Origin: Lineus longissimus
Taxonomy: Eukaryota; Nemertea; Pilidiophora; Heteronemertea; Lineidae
Direction: 5' to 3'
Assembly (NCBI RefSeq): GCF_910592395.1
Contig: NC_088311.1
Span: forward strand, 11,720,501 to 11,784,500
DNA length: 64,000 nt
A program made the position numbers and the translations under genes. Shown here piece by piece: positions 19,200 to 31,095 of this stretch. The first letter of the stretch is position 1; the number at the start of each line of letters is the position of its first letter. The notes under the pieces were generated by a model. It made no database searches and was not told the DNA's origin. It saw nothing but the letters and a program-made list of their open reading frames with translations.

Positions 19200-20908
19200 A
19201 TGGCAGTGGAGGAATTGGCTAGATCACAACTCTGGGAGGGTCCAAGTTTCCTGAAGGAGTCCGAGAGCAGCTGGCCAGAGAAAAAGATAGCTGTACCAGA
19301 TCAGACCACAGATATTGAGAAAACCTCAACATTTGCTGTACAGGAAGCCCAACCAGAACAAAACGAGACAATGATGTTCCCCCTACATCCCAGTAGATGG
19401 AGTGACATGGGAAGACTAACAAGGAGAATAGGATTCGTGCGGCGTATCATGATGTGGCTGCTAAAGCCACACTTACCCCCGGGAGCCAAGACCTGGATAG
19501 ATGAGTTGTCCCCCGAAGAGTACAGGCAGGCTGAGGATTGCCTTTCACGCCAAGCCCAGAAAGATGTATTTGGCAGAGAGCTCAAAGATTTGATTGAAGG
19601 AAAAAACTTACAGAAGACAAGCCCCCTGATACCCCTGTCACCATACCTTGATAAGGAGAGGAGACTTCTTCGCATCAAGTCCCGTCTTGAAAGAATAGAC
19701 TACATCTCAGAAGAAGAAAAATACCCCATCATCATGCCAAGAAAGCATCCAGTTTCTCAGTTGCTTGTCAAGAGAGCACATGATGCTGTGGGACACCCCG
19801 TAGGAAGAGATGCTACCATGGTCGAGTTGAGGAGGAAGTATTGGGTGATATGCACTAGAGAAGCTGTCCGCTCCTGGGAAATGATATGCAGTCGATGTGT
19901 ATTGAAGAAATCAGAACCAGCTAATCAACAGATGGCCCCGATTCCTCAATTTAGATTCAGCCAACCAACCAGAGCCTTTGGAAAGTGTGGAATGGACTTC
20001 GCGGGTCCATTTCTAACCAAGCAGGGTCGAGGAAAAATCAGAAACAAGAGATACTTAGCTGTTTTCACCTGTCTACAGACGAGAGCTGTTCATCTAGAAC
20101 CTGTTTACCAGATGGATACTGACAGCTTCTTAATGGCTTTCTCCAGAATGACCAGCCGGCGATCCGTCCCCGAGGAGGTGGTGACAGATAACGGAAGTAA
20201 CTTTGTTGTTGGAGAGAGGGAGCTCCGAGAGTTAGCGAATGCCATCGATTGGACCAAGGTCCAACAGAAGACGATGGGGTACCAAAATACCAGAGGCGTT
20301 ACATGGCACTTCAACCCCCCAGGATCTCCACACTTCGGGGGCGTCTTTGAGATTATGGGAAAAGCAGCAAAGCGGGCCCTCAAGATATCCAATGGTAATG
20401 CTGACATCAACGACGAGGAGTTCCATACATTTGTGGTGGATGCCGAGGGACTCCTGAACTCAAGGCCATTGACTCCTCCCAGCTCCGATCCCGAGGACCA
20501 GTTGCCACTAACGCCAAACCACTTCCTGCATGGTCAGCTGGGTGGACAACTGGCTCCTCCGTCGACTGATGAACTACGATTCAACCCTAGAAGAAGATGG
20601 CTAAGAATATAGGACATACTGAAGCAGTTTTGGCAGCGATGGCAGCGAGAACTGTTACCCCAGCTGCACAACCGTAAGAAGTGGCTGTTCCCAAGTCACA
20701 ATCTCCAACCTGATGATATCCTACTGGTGATTGAGGAAAGACTACCTAGAGGACAATGGAAGATGGGTCGAGTCCTGGAAGTCTACCCCGGTGAAGATGG
20801 ATTGGTGCGAACGGCCAAGGTGAAGACGTCAAATGGGGAATATGTCCGGCCTGTGAATCGTCTCTGCCCAGTCGAGTTTCTGGAGATGACGACTTTCGTC
20901 GGGTAACG
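19200..20908 (+). pseudogene. BEL integrase with one nonsense codon near its C terminus
   Basis: The zinc-binding HHCC module is present (HDAVGHPVGRDATM ... CSRCVLKK) and the catalytic D,D,E residues lie in CGMDFAGPF, VTDNGSNFV and GGVFEIMGKA. The third motif has F where W is usual. The frame ends in TAG at 20610-20612, but the same frame continues with DILKQFWQRWQRELLPQL and WKMGRVLEVYPGEDGLVR, the DNA-binding C terminus, to a natural stop near 20906. Integrase inserts the cDNA and makes the 5 bp target duplication. Confidence 0.9.
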
Positions 20909-21850
20909 CTGAGATGAACGTCTGGTTATGCTGAGATGAATCCAGCCAAGCAGTTACAACCGTGGGTGATGATATCCGTCTTTAACCGTTAAAAGTTGAC
21001 ATTTGACATTGTGTGGTGAAATTACATTGAGTGATCAAAAAAGTTAGTGTTGGTCAGTGTACTCATTGTCTGGTGATTTGCTAATTTTCTGATAGGGATT
21101 TCCTTGGCATTTTCAATTGCCTGTGTTTTTTTTGAAAAAAACTTTGTTTGGGTTTCACCACCTGATATACACTGATCAATTCTATTCTTTGAAGTGAACT
21201 CCAGGACACTTAATGACTCGGTGCGAGTTTTGAGCATTGATTGAAAAGTGAGAACACTCAATGGAGTGTCAGTATCCGAACTTTCTACAGTGCGAAAAAT
21301 ATCGGAATTGAGATAGAGACCAACGGGTATCGGTGAAGGGAGAAAACTTTAAGATTCTGTTACATTATTCTGAGCCATGTTTTTAAGCAATGTAGAACCC
21401 AATGGGTTAAAAATTTGGATCTCCTTTGGAGGAGAAGTTTACTCCAGTTTCCAGTGGGGAAACAATTTAAGTTTAGTAGGTTTTCTCATTTACCATCCCT
21501 AAAGAGTTGATTCTTGATTGAGAATTATTCGGGACTTATGATAGTGACTTTCGAAGGATGAGAACATTGAGGAATTTATGAGCAACTTGGATTACTTGAG
21601 CTCAAATTCAGTGGGTGTTAGATTCAGATTGGATTGTAAAATCTAAAAGACTACTAGTATACTACAGGAGTGATATATTTCAGTTAATAGTGTTCACCTA
21701 TTCTTATCTTTAATGTGTTCTTTGGTGAACTATTGTGTATTCTAAACTGTCTTTTCATTTGATCAATGGGATCTTGAAGAGCCATCTTCCGTTATTGTTA
21801 GTTGGAAGATTTGCCAAGATTGTTTAAAAATAGTTTGACAGGTTCCGTCA
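20909..21850. other. BEL 3' untranslated region
   Basis: AT-rich sequence between integrase and the polypurine tract. No envelope-like frame is visible on the element's coding strand; the 79-codon minus-strand opening has no motif. Confidence 0.7.
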
Positions 21851-21862
21851 AGAGGAGGGGAA
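21851..21862 (+). promoter_or_regulatory. BEL polypurine tract
   Basis: AGAGGAGGGGAA abuts the 3' LTR, the expected primer for plus-strand DNA synthesis. Confidence 0.88.
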
Positions 21863-22177
21863 TGTTGAGAAGTTGGGTGAAGACAAGACGTTTAGGTCAT
21901 TATCCTATAACCTGGTGGCAGCACCATACGGTGTCTGGGTATATTACTGTGTCAACTTCTGTTGAGGGTTTAATTTTGTTGGTACAAATACCTAACTACT
22001 TGTACATGTTTTTAGGGGAATTTTGAGTTGCTAAGAATTGTTACTTTCTGTTGAGATGATTTGTAAATTTGCTGCGGTTCTCGCTCGGGATGACGGCGCG
22101 ACGATCTTGAAGACCTGAAAATATTAAAGACGAAATCTAACTCGATTTATGAACTTTCCCGTCCTTTCTTAACAACA
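21863..22177 (+). repeat. BEL 3' LTR
   Basis: 315 bp, same ends as the 5' LTR. Differences include CCTGGTGGC for CCAGGTGGC, GGGATGACGG for GGGACGACGG and TTTCTTAACAACA for TTTCATAACAACA. Followed directly by the ACTAG duplication at 22178-22182. Confidence 0.94.
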
Positions 22178-22374
22178 ACTAGTAATGTTTTTACTTCAGT
22201 TGTGTGTAAACAGGAAAATGGTGATGCACATTTTTTTTGTAAGCGGATTTTTCGTGCTTGTCATCTTGGTTATAGACTTACAATCAATCAGTTAAATACG
22301 ATTTGCTCAATAAAGGCAAACGCCGGGAGACATCTGGCTACAAAGTAATCATGGGCGATGCGGAAGCGCGTCGG

Positions 22375-22622
22375 TTATACACCGGGGATGATCCATGGCC
22401 TTCTTAGACCTGAATTACATGTAGGCATGTCGTACGTGTATATGCTATACGCCTCCGTACCGACTTGATAGCAACAGCTCTCATTATACAGCGACACAAA
22501 TAGCGCATCAGGCCGAGGCAGTTTCGGGTTTTTTTTACTGATCACCCTGTACATGCGTGAATAAGCTGCCTCCGTGAAGTCGGCCCCGGCAAAGAGTCTG
22601 CGAATGTTATCTTTATTGTTTC
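22375..22622 (-). CDS. Possible terminal exon of an unrecognised gene
   Basis: A minus-strand frame follows an acceptor-like CACTTGACAG at 22622 and runs about 82 codons to TAA at 22375. The translation (for example FAGADFTEAAYSRMYRVIS, then PKLPRPDALFVSLYNESCC) has protein-like composition, with several Tyr and Cys and no repeats. I do not recognise the family and see no partner exon nearby. Alternatives are a repeat-derived frame or a chance opening. Confidence 0.33.
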
Positions 22623-23010
22623 CTGTCAAGTGGCAAAATTAGCTTGGGTTGTCTCATACTTGACTCATTGGCTTTGGAATCCTAAGAGGCTCCAGAAAAC
22701 TCAAATCGTTGATGGTCCCGCATATGCTTGCAAATACTGATTTAGCTATTAAATAAACAAACAGAAATCCACTATAGTTTAGAGGTTCGCATTCCGATTT
22801 TTGTTGAAATATCGAACTATGAGCTTCAGGCATGTCGGGTGGTCACAAACGTCCAGAACTGGTAGGGACAATAACTTTGCAATAAACTATCTATTTACAA
22901 ACACCTTGCAATGAAACTTCTTACACGTCAACAGCATGATTTGAATACAACATCAAAAGCAAATTCCAAGTTGTAGTCTATACCATTCTTGCTAATGAAT
23001 AGATAAAAAC

Positions 23011-23641
23011 GGGTGTCTGTAAACCAAGAAATCAAGAAATCAAGTAATGGGATTTTGTAGGAGAAATAAGATTTGTAAAACGAGAAATGAGTTAGTTAGG
23101 TATAAAACAAGCATCGGGGAAAATAGCTTGTTTGGAAGGAAGAATTTAAAATCTTGTTTTAAAGGTTAAGTCAGCCTTTGTGTGTGCAGACTGTATGTGC
23201 TGTGTGACTGCTAATTAAGTTAGAGTTATAGGCTGATCTCACGCTTTACCATTTAAGGGGGTCTCCAACTGGAATTGCTGTTAAATATAGTGATGCTGGG
23301 AACTTCCTGCTATAGGTTGGGTTGGCATGGCTAGTCAAGCATCACCTATAACAGGACTTTAACATTATTATTTACCTTTTTATAGCATGATACCCATCTA
23401 TTAAATGATAAATCGAATTTGGAGGTCACCATTATGAGATTGTTTGCACACTCAAACCAGCCTGACTTTACCTTTATAACAAGGTTTGCAATTCTCCGTT
23501 TCAACCAAGGTATCGCTTCCAGTCCAGATTTTATATTCCTAAACAACTCATTTCTTACTTTACAAATCTAATTTCTCATTACAAATTTCATTTCTCATTT
23601 TATAAGATTTCATTTCTTGATTTCTTGGTTTACAGACACCC
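23011..23641. mobile_element. MITE with long TIRs and a perfect 9 bp target duplication
   Basis: The ends are GGGTGTCTGTAAACCAAG and its complement, and inverted similarity extends about 85 bp inward. GATAAAAAC flanks both sides (23002-23010, 23642-23650). The 631 bp interior has no transposase. A 9 bp duplication with GGG-starting TIRs fits Mutator-like elements, though that assignment is inference. Confidence 0.85.
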
Positions 23642-23650
23642 GATAAAAAC

Positions 23651-24531
23651 CTAGGTCAGGCGTCGCGCTAAGGATTTTAACCCGTGCATGCGCACGCGTC
23701 AATCTTCTTTTCTTTTGGACGAATTGTCTTTCGTATACAGATCATCGCATTCGCCCACTTTGTTTTTTCGCCAAGCGCGGCGCATTTCATCAATCAGGCG
23801 CGCATTGGTATCCTCTTCATGGCCATTTGTTTCTGTCCGAACTGTATTATTTTTATGCCTCTTTTTATGCCTTTATGCCTACTTAATTTTTTTTTGAATT
23901 CGAGAGTCTGACGTACATGTATCATCACCAATAATAGCTGCATAACCATAGTGCCCAACAGCGGACAAATCATTCCAAACACGCACAATTCGCTATTCTT
24001 CTCCCGGTTGAGGTGCCTGTGTTCGAACTATCCTGAACATTTAGGCTGGTAGGCCCACTTTTCGCACCTAATGATTACGTCATTTGCAAGAAATACTGTA
24101 GCCAAGTCTGAAATTAACAAAACTAGCCGGGATGCATTCTAAACGTCGCTTTACCCGTCCGACTTGACGCAAGGGCCCAACGCGCCGCGTAGCGGCAAAA
24201 AAGCGAAGCTGGCGAAACATTTATAACGGGTCACCGTCACTTATTATTGGACTTATAGCGCATTTACGGGGTTGCAACTATTTTGCTTTATAGTGTCACC
24301 AGGAAAGAAAAGCATGCGACCTAACGCCGATCTATTTGTATAAAGTGATAATTGGAAGGTATATAGTAGGAAATATCAATAAAATAATCATTCCATGTCG
24401 TCTTTTGAGGGCATTTTTGATTGTAAAAAATATGTGTGTACGTCACCGTAGTCTCTGCAATGATAATTTTATCAGAGCAGTCTCGCGCAAGTAGAAGTTC
24501 TTTACCTATTAGTTCTTCACTTATTAGTCTC
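23651..24531. other. No gene seen
   Basis: Includes a plus-strand stretch at 23684-23911 open in two overlapping frames because it is T-rich. I do not support a gene. Confidence 0.35.
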
Positions 24532-24556
24532 AACGTCTGGCGCAAAGCCAGACGTT
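24532..24556. repeat. Perfect small hairpin
   Basis: AACGTCTGGC, a five-base loop, then GCCAGACGTT. It ends just before the repeat copy at 24564. Confidence 0.8.
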
Positions 24557-24563
24557 TTCCATT

Positions 24564-24698
24564 ACGATTTCACTACGATGTTTGACAAGAAGGAGCAGTG
24601 CGCGAGATATGCTAATGAGCAGACTTCCCTCGCTTGAGTTTCTGAAGAATGTTCCATATCGCGCTAAGCTCATCACTGCTGATTATGACAGGCGTGCA
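24564..24698 (+). repeat. Truncated duplicate of the MYND-relic segment
   Basis: About 135 bp beginning ACGATTTCACTACGATGTTT closely matches 26531-26665. The upstream MYND-coding part is absent here. The copy ends at GACAGGCGTGCA, after which the two loci diverge. Confidence 0.85.
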
Positions 24699-25494
24699 AC
24701 GGTAGGTATCTGCTCCCGAACTTCCACCCTAATACGGTACAATAAGTTACCATTTGATGGGAATGGGACAATGCCCTCACTGTGTATGGAGTCATAGGGA
24801 TAAGAAGACATTATTCATTAGTGTTGGTACAAGTGATTTTGCCCAAAAAGCATGCGCATTCAAAAAACAAAATATGCAAGGTATCACGTACATGACCATG
24901 ACGACGTGCAGAAAGTGCACTGGCCAGTGCATACCCTATGGCTATGTACTAGTAAACATGGTAAACATGGTAAACATGAACAACATCATTATTCATCGGC
25001 AGTTCATTTTACTCCGAGCTTTTCCTGAAACATATAGCCATGATGATTAGGCCTACCATGTACCATGACCAATAACAGCACTAGATCATGTAGATGTCAA
25101 CAAGTTCACATGAACCGTATAATCCCGCATGGCGCATGTGGGGCATGCGTCTAAACCAAAGCCCCAAAATCACTTGTTTTGGTCTATTTCACTTGTGTTT
25201 CCCCCGTCTCCCAGTCCATAATACATTTACAGTTTACAATCCCCGATCATGGCCCAACAAAAGGTCATCGGTTGACTAAAGGAACACAACTGTTCAATGG
25301 ATTTATAGTTGAATGCGATCAAACTACGTCTTTTCAATCGTGGATTGTAAATTTAACCCCATGGGCCTAGGGAAGGCCCTATAACAATACTTTCGACACA
25401 GTTATTATCTGCGCTGCCTCCACCATGTTACACACAGTGCTCACTGCTGATTCTAAAATGCGCCACCTAGTCAAAACAGGACATATGTTCTTCT

Positions 25495-26340
25495 AGGAAT
25501 AGATCTCTTTCCAATATTTCGTCATTCCACTATCGTCATCACCTCATCATACTTTCATTGACATTACAGGCACACATCCACAGGGCACTCTTCAAATCAT
25601 CTACACAGTGGTTATCCAACTAGGATTATAAAGGTAATTTCTTAGCCCCGCACAGTGGGTTTCAGTCTTGATAAAGGGGCACTATTGCTAGCAGCTAGGT
25701 AGGCAAGATAAAGTTAGCCGAAGTAGCCGATAGGGGTCTCTCACCCCTCAAAGTCCGTCACAACTATTCAAGCTTGTACAAGGAATACATGCAGCGCTGA
25801 CTCTAACAAGACCCAATGGGAATGTCGCACAGTCATCTGTCAAAAACAAGACCTATGTTGTAGTATGATCTCTTGCCAATATTTAATAATTGCACTATCG
25901 TCATCACCTCATCATACTTCATTGACATTACAGGCACACATTGACATAGACCACTGTTGCAATCAACGACATAGTCGCTATCCAAGTAGCATTATAGAGG
26001 TAATTATCATTATCATTCATACCTCATTAGCATGTGAACCAATCGCGTCGCGTCCTTTGCGATCACGGCAAAGCCTCATGGAATAATGTCTTTCACCGTT
26101 GAATAATTTTTCATATTCCATGCCTACAACTTCAATTTCTTCATATTCCATGGCTAGAAGTTCAATACTAATATAATATCCAAGACAAAGTTACAAGAAG
26201 TAGTCAATAGGGGTCTCTCACCTCTCACTGTATGTCCACACTATTCACACTTGTATGAGGAATACATTCAATGCTGAATCTAACAACACCCAGTGCCCTT
26301 ACTCTGTATATTAGTCACTGGAAGATGGCCCATTTCACTC
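25495..26340. repeat. Direct duplication carrying exon-like segments and MITE copies
   Basis: GATCTCTTnCCAATATTT, CACTATCGTCATCACCTCAT and CATTGACATTACAGGCACAC occur at about 25500-25640 and again at 25866-26010. In both, ATTACAG followed by about 65 bases and GGTAATT looks like a small exon with splice sites, but one copy has a stop and no protein is recognisable. Each copy is followed by a reverse-oriented piece of the TTAA MITE family (about 25672-25835 and 26175-26340). Confidence 0.65.
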
Positions 26341-26386
26341 CTTGCTTCTACTTCACCTATAGTCTCATTGCAAACGCCTCAGTTCT

Positions 26387-26725
26387 ATGATATCACATTC
26401 ACTTTCAGCTGTCATGCAACGCAACAACTGTGCTATCTGCCATCGCACATCAACGAAGAAGTGCAGCCGCCCACATTCCACCTCACGTATGTCCGACCAG
26501 CTGCAATCCTTGAGGACGCCCCACTGTACCACGATTTCACTACGATGTTTGACAAGAAGGAGCAGTGCGCGAGATAGGCTAATGAGCAGACTTCCCTCGC
26601 TTGAGTTTCGGAAGAATGTTCCATATCGCGCTAAGCTGACCACTGCTGACCATGACAGGCGTGCATTGGACTGGTACAGGTTGGAACTGAACATTGAATA
26701 TGCTGGTGGTGACGCTTTCTTATGA
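26387..26725 (+). pseudogene. Degenerate MYND-type zinc finger fragment
   Basis: After an acceptor-like TTCACTTTCAG the plus frame reads NNCAICHRTSTKKCSR and then MSDQLQSLRTPHC. MYND fingers have the form CxxC...KxCSxC...YCSxxCQxxDW..H...C; this sequence keeps the first CxxC, the KKCSR and the SDQ.QSL spacing. Pro, Met and Leu stand where the next cysteines belong, so zinc binding is lost. Nothing downstream is recognisable. MYND modules bind proline-rich peptides in other proteins. I read this as a relic exon, and its last part is duplicated at 24564-24698. Confidence 0.45.
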
Positions 26726-26814
26726 GAAGTTGGTCGTGACTGATGCAGTATCCTTGGACTTGTCCACAGCATCGTTCAATCATTGCTCTCTGAGCTGCCT
26801 TGATTCTGTACTTA

Positions 26815-27251
26815 CCCAAATACTAAGACCAAATGCCTGTTGACTGTGCTTTAAGAGAGACTGGCGCCATGCCTAGAGATATGACTGACCCCTATTGGCA
26901 AATTTGTATGACTTTATCTTGCCTACCTAGCTGCTGCCTATAGTCTCCCTTTAACTGCGGAACACTTCAAAGTCGATAAAATGCCATGTTCCACCTTTTA
27001 ATGTGTTCAGACCGCCATTTTCAAAATAATCAAGTCAGGACACTGCCTTCTAGTCTCATAATAAATTTTGCTTTCCTCAATAATAACATTTCTTCTTCTT
27101 CAATGCTTTCATCATTCCAAACTTCTCCTCCTCTGACTTTTACAGGGGTACAGTCATGGCAATCAAAACCCAAATACTGAGACCAAATGCCTGTTGACTG
27201 TGCTTTAAGAGAGACTGGCGCCATGCCTAGTCTCTCTTAAAGCACAGTCAA
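26815..27251. repeat. 70 bp direct repeat and a perfect 23 bp-stem hairpin
   Basis: CCCAAATACTnAGACCAAAT through GGCGCCATGCCTAG occurs at about 26816-26880 and 27169-27230. At the second copy TGTTGACTGTGCTTTAAGAG (27189 on) is followed, after a 16-base loop, by its exact complement ending at 27251. The hairpin has no mismatch. Confidence 0.85.
26865..26948 (+). mobile_element. TTAA-family MITE, 3' part
   Basis: CCCCTATTGGCAAATTTGTA, CTTTATCTTGCCTACCTAGC and TGCTGCCTATAGTCTCCCTTTAA, ending with the terminal TTAA seen in the complete copy at 46904-47137. Confidence 0.8.
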
Positions 27252-28180
27252 CAGACACCAACCCCCTCAGACTCAGAAACCACAAACGCCCAACCCTTCC
27301 TGCTACCTTAATACTTCTGGGTAGTTGATAAAACTTGGAATCAGTGAAACCATGTAACCTGTGCTAAACCATGGAATCAGTCCTAAAAATGCATAAAAAC
27401 ATGAAATAATGCCATTGGAACCTAAGGTGGTTACGAATCAATATTTGGAGCTTATTTTTACATGATCAGACCGGAATTTGACGGTAGTTTAGAAATCAGT
27501 CGCATTTCCGATTCAACAATCTATATTTTAGAACAACCCAGTCATACCTCGCCTCCAGTGTACATTACTGATCTCCCAAATATGGGCATGCACGTCACGA
27601 CACGCCCACCACACACCCATAATATGGACTAATCAGCGCTCCGCTTACTACGCCACCACACGGGGCCTATTTAAACTACGGAGCGGTGTGATCATACAGG
27701 GTGATACAGAGAAGATTGACTACATCATGCAGTACCGGCTGGCACTTATCCGTAGAAACGTAGATGAAGGTTTATTACCGAAGGTTTTAGCCGGGTTTGG
27801 AGATGAAAAATGTGAATAAATTCCTTCGCTGTGACCGATTTCGTACATATTCATGTACACATCGAGGGATGTAGATATATTTTCGTGATGTAACCAGTTC
27901 TAAGCGGACACATTTTTTAGTGATTCCCGTGTGCATGTTTGTCATATCTGCTGAGCTTTATCAGAGCATTATATGTACAAATGATTATTCTAATAAAAAC
28001 GTTTTATTTTAGTATATGGATATGCAAACAATCGCAAAAGCTTACTTTTGCTTTCATCGAAGAGCAATAAATGGCGGCCCGTCATGAATATAAGTTTATT
28101 TTTTAACGACAACAACACATTTCTAATGCATTCAATGATGACGTCATCCTCCACAAAAAGGTAGATTCTAGAACTACTGC
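27252..28180. other. No supported gene; a possible short transcript at 27660-27825
   Basis: A TATTTAAA box at about 27668 is followed 60 bp later by an ATG (27727) opening only 30 codons (MQYRLALIRRNVDEG...), then GTGAATAAATT, which contains a polyadenylation-like AATAAA. The arrangement is suggestive but could be chance. Confidence 0.25.
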
Positions 28181-28189
28181 AAATTGCTA

Positions 28190-29605
28190 ATATGTAAAGT
28201 CAAGGACTTAGTGAGCCCCCCTTTAGGTCGGGGGAGCTCCCCCGAACCCCCCTACGAGCATATGTTAAGTGCAAGCTCTAACAACTACAGCTGTTACAAT
28301 GGGGGGGACACCCCCCAAACCCCCCTCCGTCGACATAGGTTTTTACCAGTGCGTTGGGGGGAAGCTCCCCCCAAACCCCCCCGGTGGACAGTCAACTAGC
28401 CCTTCTGTGTCATACTGCTGGAGGGGGGGATGCGATTGGACCATCCATATAGTTCCTTCCGACACATTTTTGTTTTGGTAGCCTAATGTAATACATTGTG
28501 ATTGTCCTTATTCACGGGAATCGGGCGTTTCCAGTGATATACGACACAAATGGGTTGTCCTCATGCATTCACTTTGGAAACGCATTTTAAAATAGATGTT
28601 ACGTCCTGTTAATGGGGCACGTCATCATCGCGTACATTTGGGAAAAACTCCCCAACGAGACCGGAGCAGACGGCTGAAAGTAGTTTATTTATTGGCCGCT
28701 AGGGTGCAGTATGTCGCTCACCCGAATTTTTCACGCAACTTTTGCTAAATAGAGCTAGTTCTAGTTTGTGATTCATTTTGATACTTCAGATTTGGGTAGT
28801 AGACCAATGTAACTTAGTCGTCAGTGTGGTTTTAAGCTGGAAAAACGTATTTGTTTTTCCTAAAGTGCCTTTTTTGGACGGGTGTGTGCGATTGTTTTGT
28901 TTTTATGTCACGTGACCTCGACCATGTCGACACAAAATTGAAATAAACCACCCTTTTCTGTCATTATTTAGGACGGATATTTCTCTAATAAAAATATTAA
29001 TATAATTGGCCAATTTCTTAGGCATATGATGTAGCGAATTCCCATGAAGATTTAAATTTAATTTAACTTAATTTCAACCAATGGGATAGCAACCACCACC
29101 GGAAGATCGCGGAGAAATCGGTAAACTCAACGGAGTTAATTCAGAAAAATACCAAAAAAAATTGTTTGTAGGATATACAATTGTTACTCTCTTTATTTCT
29201 AATCATTCACTATATACTCCCGCACACACGTGTATCTTAAGAGCCCCTCCTAAGAGGGGGGCTTAATATGTAAAGTCAAGGACTTGGTGAGCCCCCCTTT
29301 AGGTCGGGGGAGCACCCCCGACCCCCTACGATAGCGTAACGTTTTTACCCAGTACAATGGAGGGGACCCCCCCCCCCCAAAACCCCCATGCTGACCATCC
29401 ATAGTTCCTTCCGACACATTTTTGTTTTGGTAATGTAATACATTGTGATTGTCCTTATTCACGGGAATCGGGCGTTTCCAGTGATATACGACACAAATGG
29501 ATCATGCATTCACTTTGGAAACGCATTTTAAAATAGATGTTACGTCCTGTTGATGGGGCACGTCATCATCGCGTACATTTGGGAAAAACTCCCTAACGGT
29601 AACGT
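28190..29605. repeat. Two direct copies of a dispersed element, about 1.08 kb apart
   Basis: AATATGTAAAGTCAAGGACT, AGGTCGGGGGAGC, CCATCCATA(TA)GTTCCTTCC and CGCGTACATTTGGGAAAAAC occur in the same order at 28190-28652 and 29267-29592. The second copy lacks about 130 bp of the C/G-rich middle. Tracts such as CCCCCCAAACCCCCC give artefactual proline- and glycine-rich frames. Confidence 0.85.
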
Positions 29606-29695
29606 TAATGACTTCATAATGACGTCTTAGCCCACCGGTCTAAAAAAGTGCGGGTGGTCAGTGACGTCATAATGACGTTTTTAACGTTACCGTTA
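29594..29695. repeat. Imperfect palindrome around GTAACGTTA and TGACGTC
   Basis: TAACGGTAACGTTAA at the left and TTAACGTTACCGTTA at the right enclose further inverted CATAATGACGTC/GACGTCATAATG sequence. It could be a small TIR element or a decayed fragment. TGACGTCA is also a CREB-type site, but no gene is adjacent. Confidence 0.7.
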
Positions 29696-30882
29696 TCGCT
29701 AACATGCGAAATCTTAACCTCGCTAATATACATACATATTGTGAGCTGCCTAGCTGTTTCTATTGTAAACCTAACTTGAAGTGAATTGCGAGAGACTTCT
29801 TCAACAGCGCATATTTGATTCGGCCCTGTAGATTAATAAGACACCGCGAATCTTTCTGGAGTCCGCTTTTGCTGTATAGTGGTTAAATGCAATAACGTAA
29901 TTTCTTCTTATTTTTTTTCCTACCACTTCCGGTCAAAAGTGTCGAAAGAAAAAGCAACTTCAATAACGCCGTAGGCCTACCAATGCAACAGCCAGTTTTC
30001 AGAAGTAGGCTAGTGTTGCAAAAACACAATATTTTCTACAACAACCATATCAAGCCTGGCCGAAAGCGTGAAACAAAAGCGTGAAACTAGCCTTTGATAG
30101 TCCTACAGATTGCGGCGTTTGCACATTCCCAAAAAGCAACTTCTGTCACGATGAGCCATATGCCTACCAATGCAACAGTCAGTTTTCAGAAGTAGGCTAG
30201 TGTTGCAAAGTTAGAATAGGGAGGTTAAGAACTCGAACGATAAACGACAACGTTAACGACAATGACGTCATTACGATTCTCGTGAATAAATAGCTACATT
30301 GAATTTCCCGGAAACGTAAAATGTTCATTAGGATGACACTGATCTGAGGTAGGAAAGACCAGGACGAGGCCTTTTTACTGACTTATATAATGCCTTGATG
30401 TGACTTGTAATGATAATATTGAAACGTGCGCGAACATCTCTTGGCCTATCAGCGCCTATTGTACACGGCTATTTAATGAATTACCTCATCAATTATAGAC
30501 ATGAAGATGTGCATGATCAAGCGGCCCGGGTCGACAGGGTTTCATTTCGGTTACGATTATCTTACACGGAGAAGTGTTACTTTATGGATTACATCATGTG
30601 TGTGAAAGCACAACTCATAATAAAAAAAAAATGATTGTAACACATGTTTGTATGGCCGTTTGTATGCTGCAGTGGGGCCTACACATGTACATGTATTTAT
30701 CTTTGTGAGATGCTATAAACATTGGTAGTCAAGATGGTGTTGGTTCTGATTTTTGAGCTGAGATGTGGGAGACCCTTATTGGCAACATCAGCATTTATCT
30801 TGCCTAGTTGCTGCCTATAAAGTCCCTTCAATGATTTAAATTGGTACCTACTTCCAAAAATGGAGCTGGTAAAAACTTCTGG

Positions 30883-31095
30883 GCTCAATGAACGTTAGAG
30901 TACACGTTAGCGCTAATGCTGGCTTTTAAAAACCTTCACTTATGTAACATGTGAATAGCATTGATTTGAAAAAATTGTGTCTTGCTAACAGTATTCTGGA
31001 TTTTAATACCATTTGAACTGATACCAACTCTCATATAAGTGATTTTAAAGCCAGCGTTAGCGCTAACGTTAGCATTAACTCTACGCTCATTGAGC
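30883..31095. mobile_element. Small TIR element rich in GTTAGCGCTAA
   Basis: GCTCAATGAACG at the left and CGCTCATTGAGC at the right, with inner inverted CACGTTAGCGCTAATGCTGG / CCAGCGTTAGCGCTAACG. About 213 bp, non-coding. Confidence 0.75.

Larger units (their letters stand above)
13630..22177 (+). mobile_element. BEL/Pao LTR retrotransposon, defective
   Basis: Two LTRs (13630-13945 and 21863-22177), each starting TGTTGAGAAG and ending AACAACA, enclose gag, zinc knuckle, protease, reverse transcriptase, RNase H and integrase in BEL order. The 5 bp ACTAG is duplicated at 13625-13629 and 22178-22182. The LTRs differ at roughly ten positions including a small indel, so the insertion is fairly recent but not new. 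The coding region is dead: tandem duplications and frameshifts in gag, nonsense codons in pol, and loss of the reverse transcriptase catalytic block. It could move only with proteins from an intact relative. Confidence 0.95.

Noticed and set aside
18712-20457. Other-frame openings within BEL pol
   Set aside because: Overlap recognisable RNase H and integrase on the correct frame and have no motifs.
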